Below, piece after piece: positions 23,308-36,068 of a stretch of DNA of 64,000 nucleotides. Each line of letters opens with the position of its first letter. Position 1 is the stretch's first letter. The DNA lies in contig CM072344.1 of assembly GCA_036874045.1 (NCBI GenBank), positions 8,590,501 to 8,654,500 on the forward strand, read 5' to 3'. The position numbers were made by a program, and so were the translations under genes. A model generated the notes under the pieces. That model ran no database searches, was not told where the DNA came from, and saw only the letters and a program-made list of their open reading frames with translations. The DNA is from Cymodocea nodosa. Lineage: Eukaryota; Streptophyta; Magnoliopsida; Alismatales; Cymodoceaceae.

Positions 23308-24627
23308 TGTTTAGAATGAAAAACTACATAATATTAATGGTTAAATGATGGTTAATTGCATAATATTTAGCTTATCATATGAGAATTAAGCCATTATGTT
23401 ATAATTGCATTGTTATATGTTTTAATGAAAGAATATGCATAATTTCAGGGAATTAATGTTAATTTAGTACATTTCTGAACTGTCGGTAAATTGTAGACTA
23501 TGAAATTCTTAAGTATCCAAATTTTCTGTTATTTCAGAGAGTTATGTTTAATGTACCGGATAGTTATGTTTTAAAGAATATTTTATTATTTCTTGAAGTA
23601 CACGTGTTAAAATCATAATGCATGACTTAAGTGGATTTTCGGTAAGTTATCTGTTAACTATCCGAAATGCATTTGGGCATCGGATAGTTAGGTTCGTAAG
23701 TGTCTGAAATATTTGAACTTGCTAAATTAGAATTATGCACGTGTTGAATTTAAATGTTTTAGTATATCACGTGAGATGCACATGTTTAACTCATTAAGTT
23801 AGCATAACTGTACACGTTGAGTTACATGAATGCACACTAAGGTAACGCGTTATGTTAGCAGCTTATTTCTTTATTGCACGTGTTTTATAGTTAAATCAAC
23901 GAAGTAAGTCCATTGAGTTATCTGTAACTCCACAGACCATTTATTTTCTAATATGCCACTATAGTGGTTACAAAAACACGACATTTGAAGGAAAACCATG
24001 ATTGCACGTATCACGTAGGAATTCACTCGTGGAAGGGAGAAGAAATCACCATCGTTGATCTGAATGAAGGAAATCCAACCGATCATCTAAAGTAGAAGCA
24101 GTTACTACTGAAGAAATATAAAAGAAAAGGAGAAAAAACGAAGAAAGTGTGGTTGGCGGTGTGTAGCAGTGTGTGTAAAGGTGGAGGACCGCGCTAACTG
24201 TAGGCAGCATCAAAAGTTCACTAAAGCATCCACACCATCACCAACATTACCATAATTACCATAATCACCAACCATCGAAGGTCTGTGAGGATACTTTCCT
24301 GATGTTAAGTCGATTCCAAGCCAAACATGGTGCTTGACAACCACTATGAGGAGTGATTGCGTCACAGGAAGGGAACTCATTTTCACCAAGCATCGACTCA
24401 TATCTCAAGAGATCTTAAAGCTTCTAGAGTTGGTATCGGGTTAATGCCAGTATGCTGAAGAGGAGATCATCTTGCAATTTTGGACTCGCGATTCTATAGG
24501 GAGAGGAGGCAAGATTGTAAGTGATTAAGTTTTAAGTGGTGTAATCACATCACATGTAGTGACAGAAGTATTTATTATTGATAGAGATTTTTACATTTCA
24601 CCTTTTGCCCATTTTCATGAACATCTC
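23308..24627 (+). repeat. Solo LTR C, first part (Athila type)
   Basis: A new TGTTTAGAATG start occurs inside LTR A'. It is flanked by ATGCC (23303-23307); the same bases recur at 36832-36836, after the end of the second part. Its interior is split at 24627 by Sirevirus S1. Total length without S1 is about 2083 bp. No internal region follows, so it is a solo LTR whose end includes a primer-site-like segment. Confidence 0.88.
24623..24627. repeat. TSD ATCTC of Sirevirus S1, left copy
   Basis: ATCTC here and at 36064-36068 flank S1 exactly. Removing S1 and one copy restores the CATGAACATCTCAAAA(C/T)AAA context present in the sister LTR B near 41270. Confidence 0.93.
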
Positions 24628-26208
24628 TATAGGATCGTATGGCTACACAAGAGGGGGGTGAATTGTGTATTTTTAATATTTTCTGAAATATAATTGAAAC
24701 TTTAAAACTCAAAAACAAGTCGAGACATTGTTTTCATAAAATCATTTTTATTCAAGGTTTCAATTACAATATACAATTCAATTCTCCTCAGAAATTGTAG
24801 ATGCAATTGTATTTCGATACCATGTATCATCTAAACAATTTCATAACTACAAACAGAAAAAACTAATTTGCGAAATTTAAAACTTTTCTCCCTGTTTGAG
24901 ATCTTTCTTCTTCTTCTTTTTCTTCTTTAGAAATTCTTTAGTGACGAATATCTTGTCTTTTCATGCTTCACCGAATTTGCTTTCTTCTAATACTTCAAAT
25001 CTTTAGTGACGAAAATCTTACATTTTTATGCTTCACTGAACTTTCTTCCACTTGAGAGATTTTTCCCGAAGAGGTGTTTTTGATCTCTGAAAAAGATTTT
25101 TCTTTTGATGTGCAGGGATGGTTTGATCCTTGAAAAGATTTTTCGTTTTGTGTGCAAGGATAAATTGATCAACGAGAATTCTATGCCTTTTATATTGTAT
25201 CTTCATTTCATGCATATCCTTCACGTTTAACCACTACCAGTTTTCCACTTCTCCACGTCTTTTCTTTTTCCTTCATCGAAACACACACATTCTAACCCAC
25301 ATTTATATTTCGAATTTTCTTTAATCATCAGTCCTGGATCTTTGAAAAGTTTCCTGCAAAATAAACTTTCTCGTCTAAAAGTTTTTCATCAATGTAATAA
25401 GAAGTCGTTACTTTAATGTTAACTAAACGAGTAACACAAGTATATATATAACTTAATGTTTCTAACTTAACGAGTTCCTCATGTGCCATTTCACATGACA
25501 AGTACTGTAGCTAACTGAACGAACAATGTCCATCATGTTATGCTATCTCAACGAACCATCTCCGTTGTGTTATAATAACTCAACGAACCAGTAATAAACA
25601 AATGTTTTTATAATAAGAATTTTACCACGTGCAAAAATAACAGCTTAAGTTTATAACGCTTACCTAACACGTTGCCTTAGTGTTCAATATAGCAACTCAA
25701 CGCGTTTAGTTATGTTAACTTAACGAGTTAAACATGTGCACCTCACGTGATACAATACAACATTCGTAACTTATAATTTCACCACGTGTATAATACTAAC
25801 TTAACGAGTTTGTCTCTTCTTTTACTCACTAACTTAACGAGTTATCACCTGACCTATTTTAACCTTTAAGCCTCTAACTTAACGAGTTCTCACGTGACCT
25901 CTATACAAACAAAACTCTAACTTAACGAGTTGTCTAAACGTGCACTGTTTATGATACAGAAGATATAACATTAAAACATATCATGCTTTTCAATAAAAAC
26001 ACACGTTAACTTAACATTTAGCTAAATGAGAAATTAATGCAACGAAACGACTAGATATTAACTTCAGATCCAATACAGACAAGTATTTATATCAGTAAGT
26101 TTTTTCTGTATTAATTGATGATTTTAATTTCTTTTCACAAGCAATAGTAATTGAGCAAATATGATTATTTTCATTCAGCACACATCATCAAAACAAAAAT
26201 ACTCAACA
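24628..26208 (-). repeat. 3' LTR of Sirevirus S1 (1581 bp)
   Basis: On the minus strand it starts TGTTGAGTATTTTTGTTTTG right after the polypurine tract and ends CGATCCTATA, where the 5' LTR ends CGATCCTACA (one change in the terminal CA). It carries a long series of AACTTAACGAG/CTCGTT-type modules at about 25400-25950. Confidence 0.93.
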
Positions 26209-26704
26209 ATCTCCCCCTTTTTGATGATGACAAAACCATATTAAATCAATTATGAAATATGTTTAACTCAACAAAGCACCTTCGTTGGGTTAACTTTTAA
26301 TTCAACAAACTTGTTTGTTGAATTAAGTTCACTTAAGCTTATTTCTATTGTTTGTGTAAATTTTACCTCTCAAAACTAAAACTCTCAGATGTCAATAATT
26401 ATATAAGTATCAGTTTTCTAATTATCATCTATCAGATTACAATAACCATTTAAATAGCATCTCCTTTTATAATATATATATGCAATTAAGATCATAATCA
26501 TCTTTTTATAATATTTCTCTCCCCTTTTGTCATTAATCAAAAAGATAATTACAGAGAATATATATATGTATATAAGAGAATTACAACAACGATTTCTGTA
26601 AACAAGAATAATAATTGAACACATTTACAGAAAAATGTATTGTTCAATGAATCAAACAAGTAATACAAACATTACATTTTGTATTCAGAAACAAACAAAA
26701 ACAG
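26209..26704 (-). other. Polypurine tracts and 3' non-coding part of S1
   Basis: The tract AAAAAGGGGGAGAT (minus strand, 26209-26222) adjoins the 3' LTR. A second purine string (AAAAGGGGAGAG, about 26519-26530) lies further upstream in the element. Nothing coding is seen between the LTR and the accessory-ORF stop. Confidence 0.8.
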
Positions 26705-28987
26705 TTATCGACCCCTCCTAAGTATATCACTTATAGCATTACATATTTTATCTCCTAGATGCCTAATATCATTTCTAATGTCGTTAAGCACTGCATTTAA
26801 GTCAGGAGGTAGCTGGGTTTGCTGTTCTACTTGAACTGAATAACTTTGTTGTTGTTGTTGTATATGGTCTGTATCAGGTTGTTGTTGTTGTTGTTGTCGT
26901 TGAGGTTTATGCATGGCCTGGAATTTTTGCAAATCTTTGACACTAAATGCCCTCATGCCTTTACTTTCAGAGGGCCAGTCAGATAAATTCAATTGGCTTG
27001 CAATGAGTCTACATACAGCATCACCATAAATAACTTTGAACTCATATGCTGTAGTTGAGAAGTGAAAACATCAAACCAATTTATTTGAATTCTATTCAGC
27101 AAGCTATAAGTTGCATATAAACAACTTCTACTGACTTCCAAATTGTGTCCAACTCTCTGAAATAAATTTGCATGCAATAAACCTTGCCTCTGCATTCAGA
27201 TTTTCCATTAATCTCATTTCAGAATATACATCTGGAATTTTTGATAAAGACTGAATGTTCCATTCCAGCTGTCTTATTATGTCAAATCTGTTGGTAACAA
27301 CAACACCTTCATTCTTTAATCCTAAAACTTCAAAAATTAACTCAGGAGACAATATAAACTCCTGTTCATATATTTGAGTTTTTAGAAAATTTCCATTCTT
27401 GACCAGATTGCTATAAAAAGCTGCAATAAGCTCTCTGTATTGCTTCCATTTCGTTCCTACTCACAAGAATTTAATGAGGCCTTGAAACTCAAACAGATCT
27501 CTTATTTCCATCAAATTTCTGAATTTTATTGGACGAGCATGCAAAATCTGACATGTAATCAGATTATTGTATTTCTGCAATGCTTCTTCAGATCTAAAAT
27601 GAATTGCATTACCTTGAATTTGTAATATTGTACACAAAGAAGGTGATACCTGAAGCTGTGATTCAGAGTTTAATTCATCTTCAGGAACCTCTTCTGCAAA
27701 ATGAATGTCATGTTGTTCCTCTTCCAAAATATTATCTTGAAGCTGCTCAGGTAAGCTTGATTCTTCAACTTCAACAGTGTTAGGAACATTGTCAATATGC
27801 TCAACATTCATCTGTTCAGTCTCTATAGAATGTTTAGAGTACAATTTTTCCACAAATTCTACAACCAGTGTATCAGTCTGTAATTGTTCATTTTGTTCAA
27901 CAGATATTTCCATTGATTCATGTTGTGAATTCTCAAACTCTGCTTCTATAGATTCTGTAGAAGGCTGGTTAACTTTTAGCTCTTCTAGAGTCTTAACATT
28001 TTCAATATCTGCTACTCCAGACAATTCAGCCTTTGAACTAGTTACTGCCTCAACATTGTCAATTATATCTGCAATAACTTGTTCAATGTCAGATGCCTAA
28101 TGCTCTGATTTGTCAATTTCTGCATCATCAGGACTTGTACTAATAGAAAAACTTGAGCTCATATTTGACTTGGATTTCTTCTCAAGTTTTCTAGCAAGGG
28201 AAAATAAAGTCTCATTATCTTCATCAGTTTCAGTGTGTTCGGAACTGATGAGTTTATCAGATGCACAATAAGGTACAATGTCTAGACATACATTGTCCTT
28301 TGGAAATAAATTTTCATCTGATTTTCCTTTTTCAATAGACTTTGTTTCCTTAGACATAATTTTTCTGACTTTCCTTCTTCTATAACATTTATGTTTCTCC
28401 TTTTCAAGTATTGCTGTTTTCTTTTCAAATTGCTCCATAAAAGTTTTCTACTTTAATTCTTCTAAGGCACTTTCTATTGCAACAGCCTTTCGAAGACTAT
28501 CAACTTTTATTTTGTCTACAGCAATATCTGATTCTACTTGTTTTGAATATAAAGGAGTAGGGATAACTGATTCATGCTCTTCCTCAAATGCATGTAGTCT
28601 TATACCGTTTATAAGAGTTTAAGGAGTTCTATTTGATGAACCTACACCTTTTTCCAAATATTTTGCATACAGTTCCAGAAATGCAATCTCAACACATTTC
28701 ATTCTGTATTCTCTATCATATTTACTTCAAATACCCATGTATGTAATACTTTCATCAGTATGTTGAAGTTCTTGTCTAACTTCATCTAATATATCTTGAG
28801 AAAAGAAGTAATCTCTATAAAGTTCTTCTAACCTTTTGTCCACTCGAAATATTTTCTTGAACCAAGTACATGGAACTTCATCATTCTCTATTTCTTTTCC
28901 TTTTGCATCTCTTCTGCTTCTGCCTTTTCCTCTGCCACGACCTTTGTAGAACTTGGAGACCATCGTCGCAGGTTGTAACAGCAACAA
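26705..28987 (-). pseudogene. GLKN accessory ORF of Sirevirus S1 (about 760 codons)
   Basis: Function unknown. The frame from 28987 starts MLLLQPATMVSKFYKGRGRG (the second Met may be the real start) and has a strongly basic N-terminus, then a WFKKIFRVDKRLEELY block. A lysine/glutamate-rich coiled-coil-like stretch follows (28438-28097), then an acidic region (28024-27600). Next comes the conserved part: FRSEEALQKYNN, LMEIRDLFEFQGLIKFL, SPELIFEVLGLKNEG, MRLMENLNAEARFIA, NRIQINWFDVF. A polyglutamine run (26918-26880 area) and a helical end ISDILRRGR complete it. One frame covers most of it, with stops near 28727, 28618, 28450, 28097 and 27461, and two compensating frameshifts around 27195-26992. 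Position after pol matches the env-like ORF of Sireviruses, but no clear signal peptide or membrane helix is seen here. Confidence 0.8.
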
Positions 28988-30538
28988 GCGGGAAAGATTT
29001 TCTTGACAAAGTTTACAAATAACCTAAGTGCCCGTGTAATAAATGTTTAAATAGGGTTTTTAAGCGTATAACTCAACGTGAAGAGAAGTCGGGTTTAGAA
29101 ATAAAATAAATATTGAATAAAGCTTATTCAATCAAAGTACCCGAAATATTCAAGTATAACTCGTTGAGTTAACTAACCTAACGAGTAAAACGCTATCTAG
29201 AAGCAGTTTTACACATTACCTTATCTAATATAACGTCTAGTGAGTACACTTAACAAGTCTTGGATGCTTTCAACTAAAACCTCACACATGCTAAACTTAA
29301 CATTATCTTGAGAACATTGTAAACTATTTGAACATTTTGTCTTTTGAATCTAGAATAGTTTGTTTGTCTTTTTAAATTATTTCATCAAGATTTTAAGAGG
29401 ACATTAATTCAGATTAACTAAGATTTGTATTTTAAATTATATTAATCTGTTTTTGACATTGTTAATGCTCCCCCTACAAATATACTTCAAATATATTCAA
29501 TCAAAATAAAAAATATACTTGTAGTGACAATAGATGTTAAGTATAACTATACTTTTACATTTTATTTTCAGAGACTTCCGTTATCCTGACATCATCAAAA
29601 ATGATTTCCAAAATCAATTCCTACTATATATGAATCAAAACACAACTTTGAACTCAATTCGATTAATTCAAGGAGAATAAAAGAATGTATCTCAAATAAA
29701 CGTTTTCAAAAGTACTAATGTTGATTCAATAAATCAGTAGTCATATTGGTATAAACTATATGCGATTCAAAGATATCTATAATTAATGAAACAACTTTTT
29801 CTTTTCAAAACAGTAAATATTGATAATTTTCTTTAAAAGTTAGTTTGAAAAGCTTGAATCATACAAGAGCTTTCTAATGTACCCTTGTAATGAGCTTTCA
29901 GTCAACAATCCTAGATCTGATCAGGACCTTAGGTTGCCAGATTTAAAGAATCCTTTTTCAGGACAACAATCCTTACATACCTATCAGCTCAAGTACAAAA
30001 GGCTCGTGATCAAACTGATCAATAAACTCTCAAAGATTTTTACTTTGTAAGCACTTTTCATTTTAAGCACAGTATATATGTATTCCATTAATACAGATGC
30101 AATAAAACACAAATCTCATACAATTTTTACTTCTATGATTGTACTGAAAATATGAATCAGTTTCAATAAGCTTATACTTTTGATTAACAGTTTAAGATGA
30201 GTTACATATAACTTATTCTACAAGTTTAATCAATTAAGTCAAATTTAAGCATGATCATATGCATTTTCCTTGATTCAAATAAAACATTTAATCAAAATTT
30301 CAGAATGTCAGAAGTATTTAATGTTTTTCATTTACATTTCCACTTAAAATCGTAAAAACCATTAAAATTGATAAACTACTTAAAATCAATAAGATACTAC
30401 TATGATTTTACAATAAATACATAGTATCTTAAGCAGCAGTTTAGATATTACTTTAGATATTTATAATAAGTATATAATATCTATGAGGTGAACAACATCA
30501 TCAATAATATTTATCTTTTTATGTGGAGTTTAAGCATT
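28988..30538 (-). other. Non-coding interval between pol and the accessory ORF of S1
   Basis: No ORF. Positions 29848-30030 closely match 6470-6640 (assembly D) and the inverted copies at 21410-21600 and 58720-58900 in Athila elements. On the minus strand a TGTAGGGGGAGCA purine string lies at about 29468-29480. Closer to the ORF start are a module (GTTAGTTAACTCAACGAG, about 29160-29180) and AAAACCCTATTTAAA (about 29045-29060). This may be a leader or promoter for the accessory ORF. Confidence 0.7.
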
Positions 30539-33500
30539 TTACACATCACATAGCCTACAAATACCTAAATTTCATCTAATGTTGCAGAATGTATTTTCGT
30601 CTAGAGGTTTTGTAAATATATCAGCTAATTGATTTTTACTAGACACAAATTCTAATTTAATTTTTCCTTTAATTACGTTATCTCTTAGAAAATGATGTCT
30701 AACCTCAATATGCTTTGCTCTTGAATGTAATACAGGATTTTTGGAAAGATTTATTGCAGAACTAGTGTCACAATAAATCTCAGTTGTATCATAAGATAAT
30801 CCAAAATCTTCTAAAGTTTGCCTTATCCACAGAATCTGAGTGCAACACAGTGCAGCAGCAACATATTCAGCTTCTGTAGTAGAAAGTGCTACACAGTTTT
30901 GCTTTTTACTAAACCATGACACCAAATTATTTCCCAATAATTGACATGTGCCATTGGTACTCTTTCTATCAGATTTAGATCCTGCATAATTAGCATCAGT
31001 ATATCCTATAAGATCTATTGAACTATCCTTAGAATAATACAGTCCAAAATTTTTAGTTCCTTGTATATATCTAAATATTCTTTTAACTGCAATTAAGTGT
31101 GATTCTTTAGGATTAGATTGAAATCTAGCACAAACACACACAGCAAACATAATATCAGGTCTACTAGCAATCAAATAAAGTAAAGAACCAACCATACTTC
31201 TCTATTTTCTCTGATCTATAGATTTTCCTATGTCATCAATATCTAACTTTAAAGTAGTACTCATAGGAGTTTCTCGAATCCTTGTATCATTAAAATTAAA
31301 TTTCTTAAGCATTTCATCTGCATATTTTTCCTGATTTAAAAATATACCTTTATCCATTTGCTTAATTTGAAGTCCTAGAAAATATGAAAGTTCTCCTATC
31401 ATACTCATTTCAAATTGATTAGTCATCTCTTCAGAGAATATTTCTATCAACTTATCAGAGGTTGCTCCAAAGATTATATCATCCACGTATATTTGAACAA
31501 CAATCTGATCTTTACCATCTCTCTTAATAAATAGAGTATGATCCACTTTTCCCATGATATAGCCTTTTTCTATTAAAAAAGTAGACAATCTTTCATACCA
31601 TGATCTAGGTGCTTGCTTCAAACCATATAAGGTTTTCTTCAATTTATACACAAAGTCAAGATTTTTCATATCTTCAAATCCAGGTGGTTGTTTTACATAG
31701 ACTTCTTCATTAATTAAACCATTTAGAAATGCACTCTTTACATCCATTTGATATAATTTAAAATCCATATAACAAGCATAGGCCAATAATATTCTAATAC
31801 TTTCTAACCTAGCCACAGGAGCAAATGTTTCATCATAATCTAATCTTTCTTCCTGTGTATACCCTTGTGCAACTAATCTAGCTTTATTCCTTATAATTTG
31901 ACTAGTTTCGTTAGTTTTGTTTCTAAAGATCCACTTTGTACCTATTATGGACTAATTTTCTAGTGGAGAGACTAATTCCCATACATCATTTCTGATGAAT
32001 TGATTTAGTTCTTCTTGCATTGCCACTATCCAATTTTGATCAGATAATGCTTCTTGTATATTCCTTGGTTCTACTATAGAAACAAACATACACATACTAT
32101 TTAAATTTACTGAAGCTCTAGTTTTAACTTCCTCATTAATATTACCAATGACTTGAGTAATGGGATGTGATGAAGAATAAGGCCAATTTCTTTGATTTTC
32201 CTCAATATTCTCATCAACATCTGAAAGTCCATCACTTTCATCATTAGTTTGATCATCTAAGTTCATATTTTTGATTTTCTCAGATAAATCATCAATCTCT
32301 CTATTGATCTCTAACTCATTTGGAAAATTGATCATATCATCATTATCAACTTTAGATTGAGATTCTCTAAGAGAATTTTCATTGAAGCTTACATGGAGGG
32401 CTTCTTCAATAGTCCTAGAAGTCTTGTTATATACTCTATAGGCTTTACTTCTAGTAGAGTAACCTACAAAAATTCCTTCATCCAATTTGGCTTGAAATTT
32501 ATCCCTTTTATCCTTAGTATTAAGAATAAAACACTTGCAGCCAAATGGTTTCATATAGGAAAATTTTGGAACCCTATTAAACATAATTTCAAAAGGAGTT
32601 TTATTAACATGAGGTCTTAAATGACTTCTGTTAATAACATAACAAGCTGTATTTACTGCTTCAGCCCAAAGATTTTGAGGTAACTTATGTTCATTCAACA
32701 TAGTTCTGGCCATTTCTTGAAGTGATCTATTCTTTCTCTCAACAACACCATTTTGACACGGTGCTCTTGGAAAAGAAAATATGTGATCAATGTCATGCTC
32801 ATTACAATAGTTATCCATTTGATCATTATCAAATTCAGTTCCATGATCACTCCTAAGTTTTTGAATAGAGACACTTTGCTCATTTTGAACAAAATTGCAA
32901 AACATTTTAAATTTTTCAAAAACTTATGTCTTAGATGCTAGAAAATATACCCAAGTGTATCTAGAGAAGTCATCTACTAAAACAAATACATATCGTTTAC
33001 CACCAAGACTCATGATTCTTGTTGGTCCAAATAGATCCATATGTATAAGTTCTAAGACTCTCTTGCTTGAAATATCAGTTTTGGATTTAAAAGAGTTTTT
33101 GTGAAGTTTACCTAACTCACATGTATCACACATAACGTTCTTTGAGTATTTAATCTTTGGTAAACCTCTTACTAAATGTTTTCTAGATAGTTTATGTAAC
33201 AGTCTCATATTTATATGCCCAATCCTTCTATGCCATAGATATGCATCACTAGTTTCAGCTAACAAACATGAATTTAAATCAACTACACTAGAAGGTAAAG
33301 ATAAAATACATACAGAACCTTTTCTTTTAGCAATAAACTTAATTTCATCTGTATTTTTATCAATTATTTTGCATACATTATCTTCAAACACTACATAATA
33401 TCTATTTTCAGTTAGTTTTATGACACTCAGCAAATTAAATCCTAGGTTTTCTACATATAGTACATTCGAAATAACACAAGTAGGAGTTATTTGAACATTG

Positions 33501-33655
33501 CCCATACCTATGATTTTATCTTTGCTTTTGTTCCCAAATGTTACACTTCCTTTCATGGTATTTGTAAAATTTTGTAACAGACTTTTTTGTCCAGTCATGT
33601 GACTTGACGCTCCACTGTCCAAGATCCATTTTGATGTTGTTTCCTCCTGCAACAC
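30539..33655 (-). pseudogene. pol of Sirevirus S1: protease, integrase, RT, RNase H
   Basis: A single 1039-codon frame with only four in-frame stops (32924-32926, 31952-31954, 31202-31204, 30572-30574); comparison with S2 shows sense codons at each. Domains in order: protease with intact WILDSGASSHMT near residue 13; integrase with an HHCC finger (HRRIGH...CDTCELGK), first acid in IHMDLFGP, second in RSDHGTEFD, and glutamate in CQNGVVERKNRS; RT with [19 protein letters not shown] and the catalytic YVDD at 31478-31489; RNase H with GYTDANYAG, STTEAEYVAA and the C-terminal LADIFTKPLDE. It would mature the polyprotein, copy the RNA and integrate the cDNA. Active-site residues are largely kept, so decay is recent or slow. 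Confidence 0.93.
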
Positions 33656-33717
33656 AAATTAAGAAAAACTTTTTCTTGATACCCAATGTTGTTGAGGACC
33701 AAGTTCACTTTTTGAGA

Positions 33718-34248
33718 TCATTTAGAACTTAGGGATCTGAAAATTTTCCTCACCAAATCCTTCTGTTCAAAATTCTTTCCTAAACATCTTAAAGAGTTTA
33801 TGATATCAAGAAATTTGGAAAATATCTCAGAAATATTTTCGTCTTCATGCATCTTAAAGAGTTCATACTTATGAATCAACATGTTTATTTTTGTCTCTTT
33901 AACTTGAGAAGTACCTTCATGTGAAACTTCTAATGCATGCCACACCTCATAAGCAGATTTATATGCCGACACTTTACTAAACTGTTCATAACTCAATACA
34001 CAAAATAAAATATTTAAGCCCTTAGCATTCAGAGTTTCATTTTCTTTTTCAGTAATTGTCCAAGTATTATAAGGAGTAGTTAACAGAGTATATGGTTTAG
34101 AAATCATGAACCACAACTTATGATCTATACTTTGAAGAAAAACAGTCATCCTATATTTCCAATATTCAAAATGTATTCCATCAAATAAAGGAGGACGATT
34201 AAGATTTTGGCCTTCATATAAAGAAAAATTACCATTTCCAGTGGCCAT
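33718..34248 (-). pseudogene. gag N-terminal (UBN2-type) part of Sirevirus S1
   Basis: ATG at 34248 opens MATGNGNFSLYEGQNLNRPP, then FDGIHFEYWKYRMTVFLQS, the copia gag start. It continues through AYEVWHALEVSHEGTSQVKE and MHEDENISEIFSKFLDIINSL to LVRKIFRSL. The frame stops at 33718, and only 60 bp separate it from the protease. The CCHC knuckle and coiled-coil C-terminus, present in S2 (47849-49218), are deleted here, which also shifts the frame between gag and pol. Confidence 0.9.
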
Positions 34249-34436
34249 TTTACCTTAGAGTTTTTCAACCTATTTGATTTTAAACAGTCTAAAAACTTTA
34301 AAACAACTTGAGCCTTAAATCAATAGAGTTAAACGTATGCTTAGATATTAATTTCTGTTTAAAAACAAGGAAGGTAGAATAAGCAATGATATTAAATAAG
34401 TTGGTATCGATTTTATATCAAAAATTATTAACCAAA

Positions 34437-34448
34437 GCTCTGATATCA
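34437..34448 (-). other. Primer binding site of S1 (initiator Met tRNA)
   Basis: The minus strand reads TGATATCAGAGC, one transition away from TGGTATCAGAGC, the complement of the plant initiator-tRNA 3' end. It lies two bases inside the 5' LTR boundary. Confidence 0.88.
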
Positions 34449-35007
34449 CTTGTAGGATCGTATGGCTACACAAGAGGGGGGTGAATTGTGTATTTTTAAT
34501 ATTTTCTGAAATATAATTGAAACTTTAAAACTCAAAAACAAGTCGAGACATTGTTTTCATAAAATCATTTTTATTCAAAGTTTCAATTACAATATACAAT
34601 TCAATTCTCCTCAAAAATTGTAGATGCAATTATATTTTGATACCATGTATCATCTGAACAATTGCATAACTACAAACAGAGAAAACTAATTTGCGGAATT
34701 TAAAACTTTTCTCCCTGTTTGAGATCTTTCTTCTTCTTCTTTTTCTTCTTCAGCAATTCTTTATTGACGAATATCTTGTCTTTTCATGCTTCACCGAATT
34801 TGCTTTCTTCTGATACTTCAAATCTTCAGTGACGAAAATTTTACCTTTTTATGCTTCACTAAACTTTCTTCCACTTGAGAGATTTTTCCCGAAGAGGTGT
34901 TTTTGATCCCTGAAAAAGATTTTTCTTTTGGTGTGCAAGGATGGTTTGATCCTTGAAAAGATTTTTCGTTTTGTGTTCAAGGATAAATTGATCAACGAGA
35001 ATTCTAT

Positions 35008-35017
35008 GTCTTTTATA
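35008..35017 (-). promoter_or_regulatory. TATA box of the S1 5' LTR
   Basis: TATAAAAGAC on the minus strand, about 560 bp before the LTR end. The 3' LTR has TATAAAAGGC at the same place (about 25190). Confidence 0.55.
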
Positions 35018-35370
35018 CTGTATCTTCATTTCATGCATATCCTTCACGCTTAACCACTACCAGTTTTCCACTTCTCCACGTCTTTTCTTTTTCCTTCATC
35101 GAAACGCACATGTTCTAACCCACATTTATATTTCGAATTTTCTTTAATCATCAGTCCTAGATCTCTGAAAAATTTCCTGCAAAATAAACTTTCTCGTCCA
35201 AAAGTTTTTCATTAGTGTAATAAGAAGTCGTTACTTTAATGTTAACTAAACGAGTAACACAAGTATATATATAACTTAACGTTTCTAACTTAACGAGTTC
35301 CTCATGTGCCATTTCACGTGACAAGTACTGTAGCTAACTCAACGAACTATGTCCGTGGTGTTATGCTATC

Positions 35371-35434
35371 TCAACGAACCATCTCCGTTGTGTTATGATA
35401 ACTCAACGAACCATCTCCGTTGTGTTATGATAAC
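35371..35434. repeat. Exact 32-bp tandem duplication of a palindrome unit in the S1 5' LTR
   Basis: The 32-bp unit (starting TCAACGAACCATCTCCGTTG) occurs twice back to back. It contains a GTGTTA / TAAC pair. The S1 3' LTR (about 25550-25590) and the S2 LTR have one unit fewer. Confidence 0.93.
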
Positions 35435-36068
35435 TCAACAAACCAGTAATAAACAAATGTTTTTATAATAAGAATTTTACCACGTGCAAAAATAACAACT
35501 TAAGTTTATAACGCTAAACTAACACGTTGCCTTAGTGTTCAATATAGCAACTCAACGCGTTTAGTTATGTTAACTTAACGAGTTAAACATGTGCACCTCA
35601 CGTGATACAATACAACATTCATAACTTATAATTTCACCACATGTATAACACTAACTTAACGAGTTCGTCTCTTCTTTTACTCACTAACTTAACGAGTTAT
35701 CATGTGACCTATTTTAACCTTTAAGCCTCTAACATAACGAGTTCTCACATTACCTCTATACAAACAAAACTCTAACTTAACGAGTTGTCTAAACGTGCAC
35801 TATTCATGATACAGAAGATATAACATTAAAACATATCATGCTTTTCAATAAAAACACATGTTAACTTAACGTTTAGCTAAATGAGAAATTAATGCAACGA
35901 AACGACTAGATATTAACTTTTGATCCAATACAAACAAGTTTTTATATCAGTAAGCTTTTTCTGTATTAATTGATGATTTTAATTTCTTTTCACAAGCAAT
36001 AGTAATTGAGCAAATATGATTATTTTCATTCAGCACACATCATCAAAACAAAAATACTCAACAATCTC

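Larger units (their letters stand above)
24628..36063 (-). mobile_element. Sirevirus S1, near full-length Ty1/copia element (11.4 kb)
   Basis: The element has two LTRs (5' at 34451-36063, 3' at 24628-26208), a primer binding site, gag N-terminus, pol in PR-IN-RT-RH order, the GLKN accessory ORF downstream of pol, and polypurine tracts, with a 5-bp TSD. Sirevirus placement rests on the RT/RNase H motifs (CQLLGNNLVSWFSKKQN), the CACCCCCCTCTTGTG-type LTR end, repeated polypurine tracts and the long 3' ORF. It is dead: the gag middle is deleted, pol has four stops, and the accessory ORF has stops and two frameshifts. The LTRs differ at scattered sites and by one 32-bp unit. Confidence 0.95.
34451..36063 (-). 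repeat. 5' LTR of Sirevirus S1 (1613 bp)
   Basis: TG...CA ends are intact (TGTTGAGTATT start, CGATCCTACA end on the minus strand). It is 32 bp longer than the 3' LTR, exactly explained by a tandem duplication 35371-35402 / 35403-35434. A TATA box (TATAAAAGAC, minus strand) lies at 35008-35017. Confidence 0.93.

Noticed and set aside
24235..24285. CCA/TACCA microsatellite-like run
   Set aside because: Short and imperfect; it is part of the LTR sequence and varies little from the sister LTR at 40870-40920.
32357..33104. Open frames opposite S1 pol (32357-32620, 32753-32941, 32895-33104)
   Set aside because: They are antisense to well-supported integrase coding sequence; similar frames opposite S2 pol follow from the shared sequence.
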